DNA of 64,000 nucleotides from DATBLY01 sp963705545 (GCA_963705545.1 CAVPJX010000001.1:1302001-1366000), one strand, 5' to 3'. Counted from the stretch's first letter, positions 9,902 through 18,315 are shown. Numbers and translations: made by a program. Notes: a model not told the origin generated them from the sequence alone.

Positions 9902-10959
9902 CAGCGCTCGGCACCGTCCTCGAGGCCCCAGACCTTGATCCGGGATCGGCGGCCGCGGATCTCGAACTCGTCGACGAAGACGAGCCCATCGGTCGACCGC
10001 AGCGAGGCGTAGGTCCCCTCGCCGAGCAGGACGGCGTGCGGCGTCTGCTTCGTGAGCCCCTCGATCCGGGACGCGGTGTTCACGGTGTCGCCGATCACGG
10101 CGTAGTCCATGCGTCGCTCCGAGCCCACGCTTCCGGACATCACCGGGCCCGAGCTCAGCCCGATCCCCATGCGGAAGCCCTCGCCGATCTCGGACGCCTC
10201 CAGCCACGCGTTGAACTCGCCGAGCTGCTCGGTCGCCATCGAGCGGGCCGCCGCCACGGCCTGGTCGGCGTGATCGTCCGTCGGCACCGGCGCGCCGAAC
10301 GCGGCCATCACCCCGTCGCCCATGTAGTCGACGAGCGTGCCGCCGTGATCGAGGATCGCGTCGGTCATGAGCCCCTGGTACCGGTTGAGCACCTCGATCA
10401 CCTGATCCACCGGACGCGCCTCCGCGAACGGCGTGAAGCCGCGCAGGTCGCCGAAGAGCACCGTGCCGGTGAGCGACTCGGCCGGGATCGTGGCGTCGCC
10501 GTCCGTGCGATCGAGCAGCGCGCCGGCGACCGACTCCGGCAGGAAGCGCGCGAAGACGCTGCGCACCCGCTCCCGTTCCAGGTCGTGCAGCCGCTTGCGG
10601 TTCAGGCCCGCGTTCACCCGCGCGCGCAGGATCACCGGATCGAACGGCTTCGGCAGGAAGTCCTCCGCGCCCATCTCGATGCATCGGACGACGCTCTCGG
10701 CGTCGTCGACCCCGCTGATCACGATCACCGGCAGGTGGCGGAGCGCGTCGTCACCCTTGATGCGCTCGAGGACCTCCATGCCGTCCATCCCCGGCATGAC
10801 GAGGTCCAGCAGCACCACGTCGGGTGGCTCCTCGGCCAGCATGGCGAGGGCGGACTCCCCGTCGCCGGCGGAGGATGTCCGATGGCCTTGGCGCTCGAGG
10901 CTGGCGGTCAGCAGACGACGGTTCAGCGGGTCGTCGTCGATCACCAAGATGTTGCCCAC
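9901..10959 (-). CDS. Response regulator with class III adenylate/guanylate cyclase output domain
   Basis: 352 residues from a GTG start (VGNILVIDDDPLNRRL). Receiver domain (about 1-120): acidic pair DDD, phospho-acceptor Asp in DVVLLDLVMPGMDG, and the Lys in LPKPFDP. A signalling helix (HDLERERVRSVFARFLPESV) leads into a class III cyclase domain. The metal aspartates are in VLFGDLRGFT and YMGDGVMAAFG, and the transition-state Asn/Arg are in IGDTVNTASRI, so it should be active. It directly precedes, and by ATGA overlaps, the hybrid kinase, whose HPt is the obvious phosphodonor. Inference: the phosphorelay controls cyclic-nucleotide synthesis. A purine-rich GGGGGCGGA lies before the GTG. Confidence 0.9.
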   Translation of the reverse strand: MGNILVIDDDPLNRRLLTASLERQGHRTSSAGDGESALAMLAEEPPDVVLLDLVMPGMDGMEVLERIKGDDALRHLPVIVISGVDDAESVVRCIEMGAEDFLPKPFDPVILRARVNAGLNRKRLHDLERERVRSVFARFLPESVAGALLDRTDGDATIPAESLTGTVLFGDLRGFTPFAEARPVDQVIEVLNRYQGLMTDAILDHGGTLVDYMGDGVMAAFGAPVPTDDHADQAVAAARSMATEQLGEFNAWLEASEIGEGFRMGIGLSSGPVMSGSVGSERRMDYAVIGDTVNTASRIEGLTKQTPHAVLLGEGTYASLRSTDGLVFVDEFEIRGRRSRIKVWGLEDGAER

Positions 10960-11041
10960 TCCGCCCCCGGTCTCGTCAGGTCGGCGGGAGTCTTTCACGC
11001 ACGGCGCGGCGGCAACAAGCACGGAGCGGCATGCTGGGGGG

Positions 11042-12098
11042 ATGGACTGGGTCCTGCACGTGGACATGGACGAGTTCATCGCCGCGGTCGAGATCCTGCG
11101 CCGACCCGAGCTCCGTGGGAAGCCCGTGGTCGTGGGCGGCGACGGCGACCCCACGAAGCGCGGCGTGGTCTCGACCGCGAACTACGAGGCGCGCCGGTTC
11201 GGGATCGGCTCGGCGATGCCGCTGCGCACCGCGTACAAGCGGAACCCCGACGCGGTGTTCCTGCCGGTCGACGGGCCGGCGTACGACGAGGCGTCGCGCC
11301 ACGTGATGGACGTGCTCCGCTCGTTCCCGGCGGTCGTCGAGGTCTGGGGCTGGGACGAGGCGTTCATGGGCGTCGAGACCGACGACCCCGAGGCGTTCGC
11401 GCGCTCGGTGCAGGCCGCGGTGCTCGAGCGGACCCAGCTCTGGTGCTCGATCGGCGTCGGCGACACGAAGCTCCGCGCGAAGCTCGCGAGCGGGTTCGCG
11501 AAGCCGCGCGGCGTCTACCGCCTGACCGCCGCAGAGTGGGACGAGGTGATGGGCGATCGCCCCACCGACGCGCTGTGGGGCGTCGGCACGAAGACCGCCC
11601 GGCGATTGGAGGCGATCGGGATCCATACGGTGCGCCAGCTCGCGACCGCCGACCCGGAGCTGCTGGCATCGACGTTCGGCCCGCGCACCGGCCCCTGGCT
11701 CCGCGAGCTCGGCCGCGGCGAGGGCGGCTCGGAGGTGAGCGCAGAGCCCTGGGTCCGCCGCGGCATCAGCCACGAGCGCACCTTCCAGCAGGACCTGGAG
11801 GACCCCGACGAGATCCGCCGCGAGCTCCGACGCCTGGTCTCGGAGCTGATGGACGACATCCGCAAGGACGGCCGCCCCGTGATGCGCGTGACGGTGAAGG
11901 TCCGGTTCGTCCCGTTCACGACGCAGCCAGAAGCAGCTGAAGCTGCCGGAGCCGACGACGGACGAGGCTGCGATCGAGACGGCCGCGCTCGAGGTGCTCG
12001 GCAGGTTCGAGCTGCAGCGGAAGGTGCGGCTGCTGGGCGTGAGGGCCGAGTTCGTTGAGTCAGAATCACAGAACTCGCAGCGAGGGGGAGAGTCATGA
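11042..12098 (+). CDS. dinB: Y-family DNA polymerase IV, DinB2-type, with Ile at the steric-gate position (frame break near 11.93 kb)
   Basis: About 351 residues. The palm motif HVDMDEFIAAVE carries metal residues D8 and D10; the catalytic pair is D105-E106 in VWGWDEAFMG. The little finger continues to VRLLGVRAEFVE. The position that is Phe/Tyr in standard DinB (F13 in E. coli) is Ile13 here, as in the mycobacterial DinB2 branch, which has Leu there and accepts ribonucleotides. The WGWDEA motif also matches that branch rather than the usual SLDEA. The frame shifts near 11932 (CAGCCAGAAG). After removing one C it reads on to a TGA at 12096-12098 that overlaps the next ATG; without mending it would stop at 12058. 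Role: translesion or ribonucleotide-tolerant repair synthesis. Confidence 0.85.
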
Positions 12099-13291
12099 CA
12101 CGCAATGATCCTTCGGTTCCCAAACCAAGCTACCGATTGGGTCATGAGTACCGGGACACCGGTCGATCAAGCGACCCGGACGATCAGTTTCTGGCGTGGA
12201 TCAACATCCCCGGGAGTGGCATCCGAAACATGGGCGGCATCCGGCCGCTCAAGTTCGCAAACACGACGCTTCCCGCACACGCCTACATCATCCTGGTTAC
12301 AGATGAGCGATCGACACTTAGCGCGTCGAACCCTTGGGAAGATCTCATAGATGTCCGTGCCGGCCGCATCGTGTATTGGGGTGACGCGAAGTTCGGGAAG
12401 AAGAGAGTCGACGAGTTCGTTGGCAACCGATCGCTTCGAGCGGCCTGGGAACAGGTGCTTGAGAACAACCGCGAGCTGATTCCACCGATCCTGCACTTCT
12501 CCAAGATCCGGACGGGGTGGCTAGTGTTCAACGGCTTGTGTGTCCTGGACGCGCTGGAACTGACTTGGTTCGAGGATGAGGCTGGACGACCAGTCAAGAA
12601 CTACCGCGCCCACCTGACGATCCTCGACCAAGAGGAAGTTCCCCTCGACTGGCTGCATCGTAGGGCATCGGTTTCGTCGTCGGCCTCATTGAGCAAGGAC
12701 GGCCCCGACGTCTGGCGGCGATACCTTGCGGGCTTCGCAGATCCCCTTCGCGTCTGGGCGCCCCGAGTGAGGCCACGAGATGCGCAGCTGCCACCACCCG
12801 GTTCGAACGACGATGCCGTCCTCGACCAGCTCGTTGCGATGGATCCCACTCGTTTCGAGGCTGCAGTTGTCTCCATATTCAGAGAGCTCGACATTCGACA
12901 CGAGATCACACGGACGAGGCCCACAGGAGACGGAGGATTCGACTTCTTTGGGAACTTCCTGCTCCCACCGCCTCTTGACTACGAGATCAGCTTCTTGGGC
13001 GAGGCCAAGAAGTTCGGGACGCGACACGCGGTCGATCCCAAGCACGTATCCCGACTCGTGGCCCGACTGGGCAGGGGGCAGTACGGTCTGTTCGTTACGA
13101 CTTCCTTCTACACGCGCCAAGCCCAGGAGGAGGTCTACTCCGACGGCTACCCGACTCGCCTGATCTCAGGCGGAGAGCTTGTTCGCATGATGAGGGCTCT
13201 GAGGATCGCCAGAGGATCGGCGATCTCAGCGGCATGGCTTCAAGCCGTTGAGTCCGAAATGGCTAGCCACGTTCGACGCGAGCGCCCCTAG
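12095..13291 (+). CDS. Mrr-type restriction endonuclease, probable modification-dependent (type IV) enzyme
   Basis: 398 residues. The C-terminal third (about 245-370) is an Mrr-like PD-(D/E)xK nuclease: FEAAVVSIFRELDI, then GDGGFDFFG (D283) and GEAKKF (E303, K305), followed by VSRLVARLGRGQYGLFVTTS. The N-terminal 220 residues (FLAWINIPGSGIRNMGGIRP, IVYWGDAKFG) resemble the N-terminal target-recognition part of AspBHI-like enzymes, which read 5-methylcytosine; that part is a guess by pattern. Clear GGGGGAGA Shine-Dalgarno. G+C is markedly lower than in neighbours (32/60 in the row at 12301), suggesting recent transfer. No methyltransferase lies nearby, which fits a methylation-dependent enzyme. 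Role: cleavage of modified foreign DNA. Confidence 0.75.
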   Translation: MTRNDPSVPKPSYRLGHEYRDTGRSSDPDDQFLAWINIPGSGIRNMGGIRPLKFANTTLPAHAYIILVTDERSTLSASNPWEDLIDVRAGRIVYWGDAKFGKKRVDEFVGNRSLRAAWEQVLENNRELIPPILHFSKIRTGWLVFNGLCVLDALELTWFEDEAGRPVKNYRAHLTILDQEEVPLDWLHRRASVSSSASLSKDGPDVWRRYLAGFADPLRVWAPRVRPRDAQLPPPGSNDDAVLDQLVAMDPTRFEAAVVSIFRELDIRHEITRTRPTGDGGFDFFGNFLLPPPLDYEISFLGEAKKFGTRHAVDPKHVSRLVARLGRGQYGLFVTTSFYTRQAQEEVYSDGYPTRLISGGELVRMMRALRIARGSAISAAWLQAVESEMASHVRRERP

Positions 13292-13950
13292 TCGGACTGT
13301 CGGAAGTCTTCGAGTTGCCAACTGCTTTCCAGCAATACATGGGTGTTCTGGCTGATCTCTGGCCACTCCACACTGATCTGACGTTCGACCGCTTCTCTGT
13401 CCATTCCTCTAGGTCCTCTGATCTCGGTTTCGATGCTGTGGAGGAATGTGGCAGTGAGGCGGACGGCATAGCGCGACCCCTCGACCTCCCCGGCTGATGT
13501 CGTCGCGAAGCGAACTACACGGGCTCGTGCCGCTACGGATGTGTCCGGAAGATCGCGTCGCCTGAACACCGACTCAATGACCCACGCACCCTCTCGAACC
13601 GAATCGGGAGGATCGCTGTTCAAGGGAGCCACACACCAGGAACGCGCATCAGCACGTCCTCGCAGCAGGATGCCCTCGGGATCAGGAAACCCTGCACTCG
13701 TCCAGTGGATGCCCGCCCACCATTCGATCTCGGGATCGAGATCAGCGACCTGACAGCGAGTCACGCGGATGTCGCGATACCCAACCTCCCAACGACCTTC
13801 AACTGGAGAGGTCACAGAGCTCCGATCGGAGCCCGACAAGGCCCAAGACCAATAGTGGGCTGCGCGCTCAGCCTCCTCCTCCGACACGTAGACCTCTGGA
13901 GGGAACTCGATGGCGAGGCCGTCAGTCACAAGCAGAAGCCAGACCCACAT
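13288..13950 (-). CDS. Hypothetical protein, convergent partner of the endonuclease
   Basis: 220 residues, no family recognised. The N-terminal 70 residues (WLLLVTDGLAIEFPPEVYVS, then a helix EEEAERAAHYWSWAL) look like a small alpha/beta domain. The middle is Trp-rich (EIEWWAGIHWTS) and the C-terminus ends with VERQISVEWPEISQNTHVLL. No signal peptide, transmembrane helix or catalytic motif is evident. It shares the endonuclease's low G+C and ends tail-to-tail with it: the palindrome CTAG at 13288-13291 supplies both stop codons. Codon pattern and length support a real gene; function unknown. Confidence 0.65.
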   Translation of the reverse strand: MWVWLLLVTDGLAIEFPPEVYVSEEEAERAAHYWSWALSGSDRSSVTSPVEGRWEVGYRDIRVTRCQVADLDPEIEWWAGIHWTSAGFPDPEGILLRGRADARSWCVAPLNSDPPDSVREGAWVIESVFRRRDLPDTSVAARARVVRFATTSAGEVEGSRYAVRLTATFLHSIETEIRGPRGMDREAVERQISVEWPEISQNTHVLLESSWQLEDFRQSD

Positions 13951-13963
13951 GCCTTCGATCTAC

Positions 13964-13978
13964 AGTACGAGAGGACCA
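13964..13978 (+). other. 15-nt match to the 23S rRNA sarcin-ricin loop sequence
   Basis: AGTACGAGAGGACCA equals the universal sarcin-ricin loop core of 23S rRNA. A further 14 nt downstream, CATCACTG also occurs close to this loop in 23S rRNA. The rest of the 23S gene is absent. It lies just upstream of the hypothetical gene at 13950, at the edge of the low-G+C insert, and may be a decayed rRNA fragment or coincidence. Confidence 0.4.
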
Positions 13979-14114
13979 AGCGAAGTGATCTCCATCACTG
14001 CTTTGCGCGCTCACTGCCTCACAAAGAGGCTGCCGGTCTCGGCCCGCCAAGTAGTCTTTCCCATGTAGGCAGCGACCCGTCATGATGCTCTTCCCCGTCG
14101 GAGAGGAGCCACGC

Positions 14115-14399
14115 ATGATCGCCGCGGACATCTCGTTCTGGGCCTTCCTGTGGTACGCGTTCGCCGGGCTGGTGATCGGGCTGATCGCGCGCGCGATCCT
14201 GCCGGGGCGCCAGAACATGAACATCCTCGTGACGATCGCGCTGGGCGTGGTCTCCGCGATCGCCGGCGCGTTCCTGTGGAACGCGATCTTCAAGGACCAG
14301 TCGGGCGTCGCCTGGATCGGCGGCGTCGTCGTGGCGATCATCATCCTGTGGCTGTACGCGCGGTTCGCGCCGAAGACCGGCGGCCGGACGGCCGCCTGA
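14115..14399 (+). CDS. GlsB/YeaQ/YmgE family membrane protein
   Basis: 94 residues with three hydrophobic segments (FWAFLWYAFAGLVIGLIARA, ILVTIALGVVSAIAGAFLW, IGGVVVAIIILWLYARF). They are interrupted by the LPGRQNMN loop typical of transglycosylase-associated GlsB/YeaQ proteins. These are small inner-membrane stress-response proteins. The ATG at 14115 is chosen because GGAGAGGAG sits about 8 nt upstream; an ATG at 14082 would add eleven unconserved residues. It marks the right edge of the low-G+C insert. Confidence 0.85.
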   Translation: MIAADISFWAFLWYAFAGLVIGLIARAILPGRQNMNILVTIALGVVSAIAGAFLWNAIFKDQSGVAWIGGVVVAIIILWLYARFAPKTGGRTAA

Positions 14400-14545
14400 G
14401 GCGCCGACCCACCGAACGCCCTTCCGCGGAGCACGAGCGGGCTCCTGCTAGCCTCCTTCTTCAACACATCGAACGACGACCGTTCGGATGCCCGTACCAT
14501 CGTCGCCCGCGTCCCGGGACGTTCGGGGCACGAGAGGAGATCGGT

Positions 14546-16042
14546 CTGCCTCGATCAGGAACACCGCGGCCCAAGGCCCGTCTGCTCGCGGTCGCCGTGA
14601 TGGCGGTCGCCCTCATCGGCCTGGCGCTCGGTGACGGAGCGTCGGCGCCGCCGGCCCGCGCCGCGGCGCCGCACCGAGCGATCGAACCCGCGCTCGGGAT
14701 CTTCAACCTGGACCACCTGATCTTCATCGTCCAGGAGAACCGCTCGTTCGATCACTACTTCGGGACGTTCCCGGGCGCGGACGGGATCCCGGATGACGTC
14801 TGCGTGAAGGATCCCGAAGCCGGCGGCCGCTGCCGGCGTCCGTACCACGACAGGAATCACTACGACGAAGGCGGCCCACACAACGTGAAGGCGTCGCGGA
14901 TCACCGTCGCCGATGGGCAGATGGACGGGCAGATCCGGGCACTGGTCAAGATCGGCAACCTATGCAGGGCGAACCCCGATCGTCCCGGCTGTCCCGAGGC
15001 GTCGCCGGGACCCCAGGGAACGCCGGACATCATGGGGTACCACACGGCGGCCGAGATCCCGAACTACTGGGCCTACGCGCGCACGTACACGCTCCAGGAC
15101 CGCATGTTCGCCCCGTCGGACTCCTGGACCCTGCCGGCACACCTGTTCCTCGTGTCGGGATGGTCGGCGCGGTGTCCAGACCTGAACGATCCGATGAGCT
15201 GCCGCTCGGACCAGAAGTTCCCTGGACGCAACGCGGCCGACGGTGATCGGAAGTACTGGATCCCGGCCGACGGCAAGCCCCGCCCCTACCTGTGGGCCGA
15301 CATCACGTGGCTCCTGCACCAAGGGGGCGTGGACTGGGCCTACTACGTGGGAGACGACACCTGCATCAAGCCGCCGTGCCCGGAGCTGTCCGAGACCGAG
15401 GACAACATCACGAACCCGATCATGAACCCCCTGCCCGGGTTCAAGACCGTGGAGGTGACGAAGCAGTTCGGTCGGGTCACCCCGCACAGCGAGTTCTTCG
15501 AGGCGGCCGAGAACGGGACCTTGCCGTCCGTGTCGTGGGTCGTGCCGTCGTTCGGCAACAGCGAGCACCCGCCCGACTCGATCTCGAACGGGCAGGCGTG
15601 GGTCACGCGGCTCGTGAACGCCGTGATGCGCGGGCCGTACGAGCAGTGGCTCCACACCGCGATCTTCGTCACCTGGGACGACTGGGGCGGCTTCTACGAC
15701 CACGTGCCCCCGATCCAGATCGACCCGAACGGCTACGGGATCCGCGTCCCGGCGTTCATGATCAGCCCGTGGTCCAAGCCCGGCGCGATCGACAGCTCGG
15801 TGCTGTCGTTCGACGCCTACCTCAAGCTGATCGAGGACCGGTTCCTGAGCGGCGCTCGCCTCGATCCGGCGACGGACGGTTGGCCCGATCCGCGACCGAC
15901 GGTCCGCGAGGACATCGGGATCCTCGGGGACCTGCGCTATGAGTTCGACTTCTCGCAGGAGCCCATCCCGCCCCTGATCCTCCCGGAGCTCCCGAACCGC
16001 ACCGTCCTGCAGGCCGATCCGGCCGCGTGGGCGGGGGGATGA
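14546..16042 (+). CDS. Secreted phospholipase C / acid phosphatase family phosphoesterase
   Basis: About 498 residues. The N-terminal KARLLAVAVMAVALIGLALG is a Sec signal peptide. The mature protein has the family signature HLIFIVQENRSFDHYFGTFP, then SEHPPDS and TWDDWGGFYDHVPP, with metal and nucleophile residues of the PLC/AcpA superfamily (PF04185). Such enzymes hydrolyse phospholipids or other phosphoesters outside the cell, often to recover phosphate. No ATG, GTG or TTG precedes the signal peptide in frame; the CTG at 14546 follows GAGAGGAG by 6 nt and is the best start, unless a base is missing. It overlaps its paralogue by ATGA. Confidence 0.85.
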   Translation: MPRSGTPRPKARLLAVAVMAVALIGLALGDGASAPPARAAAPHRAIEPALGIFNLDHLIFIVQENRSFDHYFGTFPGADGIPDDVCVKDPEAGGRCRRPYHDRNHYDEGGPHNVKASRITVADGQMDGQIRALVKIGNLCRANPDRPGCPEASPGPQGTPDIMGYHTAAEIPNYWAYARTYTLQDRMFAPSDSWTLPAHLFLVSGWSARCPDLNDPMSCRSDQKFPGRNAADGDRKYWIPADGKPRPYLWADITWLLHQGGVDWAYYVGDDTCIKPPCPELSETEDNITNPIMNPLPGFKTVEVTKQFGRVTPHSEFFEAAENGTLPSVSWVVPSFGNSEHPPDSISNGQAWVTRLVNAVMRGPYEQWLHTAIFVTWDDWGGFYDHVPPIQIDPNGYGIRVPAFMISPWSKPGAIDSSVLSFDAYLKLIEDRFLSGARLDPATDGWPDPRPTVREDIGILGDLRYEFDFSQEPIPPLILPELPNRTVLQADPAAWAGG

Positions 16043-17580
16043 GCCCGCTCCCCCGGGGTGGAGGCCTCGGGCGGGCGGCGTGGGTCGTGGCCGCGCTCTG
16101 CCTGATCGCGGCCGCGTGTACCGACGATCCCGGCGAGGGACCGACCTCCACTCCGTCCACATCCATCTCCGCGTCGTCCTCGCCGCCGGGCTCGTCTCCC
16201 TCGCCGGACGGCTCGATCGACCCGGCGCTCGGGATCATGAACATCGACCACGTCATCGTCGTGGTCCAGGAGAACCGGTCGTTCGACGAGTACTTCGGGA
16301 CCTTCCCCGGGGCCGACGGCCTGCCCCGGGACGCCGACGGCCGGTTCACGACCTGCGTCCCGGATCCGCAGGCGGGGAGGTGCTGGCCCCCGTACCACGA
16401 CCGGGACTTCTTCGACGAGGGAGGGCCCCACGGCCTGGTCGCCTCGCGCATCACCGTGAACGACGGCGCGATGGACGGCTCGATCGAAGCGCTCCAGCTG
16501 ATCGGCAACGGGTGCGACAAGAAGCCCGACGCGTACCCCTGCATCCACGCGCACCCGGGCCCGATCGGGCAACCCGACGTCATGGGGTTCCACACCGCCC
16601 GAGAGCTGCCGAACTACTGGGCCTACGCTCGCCGCTACACGCTCCAGGATCACCTGTTCGCGCCGACGGACTCCTGGACCCTGCCGTCGCACCTGTTCCT
16701 GGTCTCCGCGTGGTCCGCGTCCTGCCCGGAGCTCGACGACGTGATGAGCTGCCGATCCGACCTGAAGCATCCGGGCGCCAACGCCGCCAGCAACGGCAGG
16801 GTGTGGATCCCCGAGGACGGAGCGCCGCGACCCTACCTGTGGGCGGACATCACGTGGCTGCTGAACGTCCACGACGTGAGCTGGGCCTACTACGTCGGGC
16901 CGGGGACCTGCGTGCTGCCCCCGTGCGACGGGCTCTCTGGGCCGGCCACCGCGCCGGTGCAGAACCCGCTCCCCGGGTTCACGACCGTGGAGCAGACGGA
17001 CACGTTCGCGAACATCCAGTCGAACCGGAACTACTTCGATGCGGCCGCGGACGGGACGCTCCCGTCCGTGTCCTGGGTGATGCCCACGGAGGGCGTGAGC
17101 GAGCACCCGCCGGACAACATCGCGGACGGCGCGGCGTGGGTGACGCGCGTGGTGAACGCGGCGATGCGCGGCCCCGACTGGCTGCACACGGCGATCTTCC
17201 TGACGTGGGATGACTGGGGCGGCTTCTACGACCACGAGCCGCCGATCCACGTCGACGAGAACGGCTACGGGATCCGCGTCCCGGGGATCCTGATCAGCCC
17301 GTGGGCTCGGCGCGGCTGGATCGATCACCAGACGCTGTCGTTCGACGCGTACCTGAAGTTCATCGAGGACCGGTTCCTGGGAGGCGCGCGCTTGGATCCG
17401 GACACGGACGGGTGGCCCGATCCCCGGCCGACGGTCCGTGAAGAGATCCCCGCGCTCGGTGACCTGTCGAAGGAGTTCGACTTCGACCAGGAGCCGATCC
17501 CGCCGCTCTTCCTGTCGCCCTACCCCGACGACCTGCCGGGACCGATCCACACGCCCACGATCCACTGGTCGAACGGGTAG
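16039..17580 (+). CDS. Phospholipase C-family phosphoesterase lipoprotein
   Basis: 513 residues, clearly paralogous to the preceding gene: VIVVVQENRSFDEYFGTFPG, SEHPPDN and TWDDWGGFYDHEPP are all kept. Instead of a Sec-I site it has a lipobox (CLIAAAC), followed by a Ser/Thr/Pro-rich tether of about 40 residues. It is therefore probably anchored to the outer face of the membrane, while its neighbour is released. The ATG at 16039 overlaps the upstream stop (ATGA), so the two are co-translated. Substrate preference cannot be read from the sequence. Confidence 0.9.
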   Translation: MSPLPRGGGLGRAAWVVAALCLIAAACTDDPGEGPTSTPSTSISASSSPPGSSPSPDGSIDPALGIMNIDHVIVVVQENRSFDEYFGTFPGADGLPRDADGRFTTCVPDPQAGRCWPPYHDRDFFDEGGPHGLVASRITVNDGAMDGSIEALQLIGNGCDKKPDAYPCIHAHPGPIGQPDVMGFHTARELPNYWAYARRYTLQDHLFAPTDSWTLPSHLFLVSAWSASCPELDDVMSCRSDLKHPGANAASNGRVWIPEDGAPRPYLWADITWLLNVHDVSWAYYVGPGTCVLPPCDGLSGPATAPVQNPLPGFTTVEQTDTFANIQSNRNYFDAAADGTLPSVSWVMPTEGVSEHPPDNIADGAAWVTRVVNAAMRGPDWLHTAIFLTWDDWGGFYDHEPPIHVDENGYGIRVPGILISPWARRGWIDHQTLSFDAYLKFIEDRFLGGARLDPDTDGWPDPRPTVREEIPALGDLSKEFDFDQEPIPPLFLSPYPDDLPGPIHTPTIHWSNG

Positions 17581-17613
17581 GCGACGCCTTCCAGCCCTGT
17601 CGGCCTGGGTGCG

Positions 17614-17619
17614 TACACT
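17614..17619 (+). promoter_or_regulatory. Leaderless-type -10 (TACACT) for fmdB-like gene
   Basis: TACACT ends 6 nt before the ATG at 17626 and there is no Shine-Dalgarno, as expected for a leaderless transcript. Inference from position and sequence. Confidence 0.5.
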
Positions 17620-17625
17620 CTGAGG

Positions 17626-17853
17626 ATGCCGCTCTACGAGTACGAGTGCTCGGCCTGCGGGTCGCTGTTCGAGCAGCGCCGGGCGATGGGCGACGACGCG
17701 CCCGCCTGTCCGACCTGCAGCTCCGAGCACGTGCTCCGCCGGATCTCGATGTTCGCGGCGTCCACGTCGAGCGGCGGGTTCCGCGGCTCGGCGCCCGCGG
17801 CGGGTGGCGGTGGGTGCGCCTGCGGCGGCAGCTGCATGTGCGGCGCCCACTGA
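17626..17853 (+). CDS. FmdB family zinc ribbon protein
   Basis: 75 residues. MPLYEYECSACGSLFE followed by CPTCSSEHVLRRI forms the paired CxxC zinc ribbon of FmdB/CxxC_CXXC_SSSS proteins. The tail is rich in Gly, Ser and Cys (GGGCACGGSCMCGAH). Function of the family is uncertain, with a regulatory role proposed for FmdB in methylotrophs. The start matches the family N-terminus exactly. Confidence 0.9.
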   Translation: MPLYEYECSACGSLFEQRRAMGDDAPACPTCSSEHVLRRISMFAASTSSGGFRGSAPAAGGGGCACGGSCMCGAH

Positions 17854-17859
17854 GCGGAC

Positions 17860-18315
17860 ATGTCGGAGGACCGCTCCTTCGTCGAGGAGAACACGCGGGA
17901 GCGCGAGCGGCTCCGCGCCCTGGTCGAGCGTCTGAGCGAGGACGAGCTCCGGCTCGCCGTGAACCCGCATTGGACGGTCGCGGCCGTGTTCGGCCACATC
18001 GCGTTCTGGGACGCCCGGATCCTGGCGCTGGCCGACAAGTTCGAGCGCGGCGTCCCGTTCTCGGAGACCGACACCGAGCCGGAGGACGTGGACTGGATCA
18101 ACGACGCGTCGCGCCCGCTGATCCACGCGATCCCGCCGCTCGAGGCCGCCCGGCTGACGCTGCGGATCGCCGAGGAGACGGACGCTCGCGTCGCGACCCT
18201 GCCGCCCGAGCGTCTCTGGCCCCGCGATCCCGACAGCCCGCTCTACGCCGTGCGGGCCGCCCATCGGGGCGAGCACCTCGACGACGTCGAGGCCGCGCTT
18301 CGCGCCCGGTCTTGA
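17860..18315 (+). CDS. DinB-superfamily (maleylpyruvate isomerase N-terminal-like) protein
   Basis: 151 residues forming a four-helix bundle. Metal-site histidines are visible in VFGHIAFWDARI and in the C-terminal HRGEHLDDVEAAL. Members bind a divalent metal and some act as thiol-dependent transferases using mycothiol or bacillithiol. It follows the FmdB gene by six bases, so the two are probably one transcript. The substrate is unknown. It is not related to the DNA polymerase also called DinB. Confidence 0.8.
   Translation: MSEDRSFVEENTRERERLRALVERLSEDELRLAVNPHWTVAAVFGHIAFWDARILALADKFERGVPFSETDTEPEDVDWINDASRPLIHAIPPLEAARLTLRIAEETDARVATLPPERLWPRDPDSPLYAVRAAHRGEHLDDVEAALRARS

Noticed and set aside
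17860..18315. Calling this DinB-superfamily gene a DNA polymerase
   Set aside because: It is a 151-residue helical bundle with metal histidines and shares only the name with polymerase IV.
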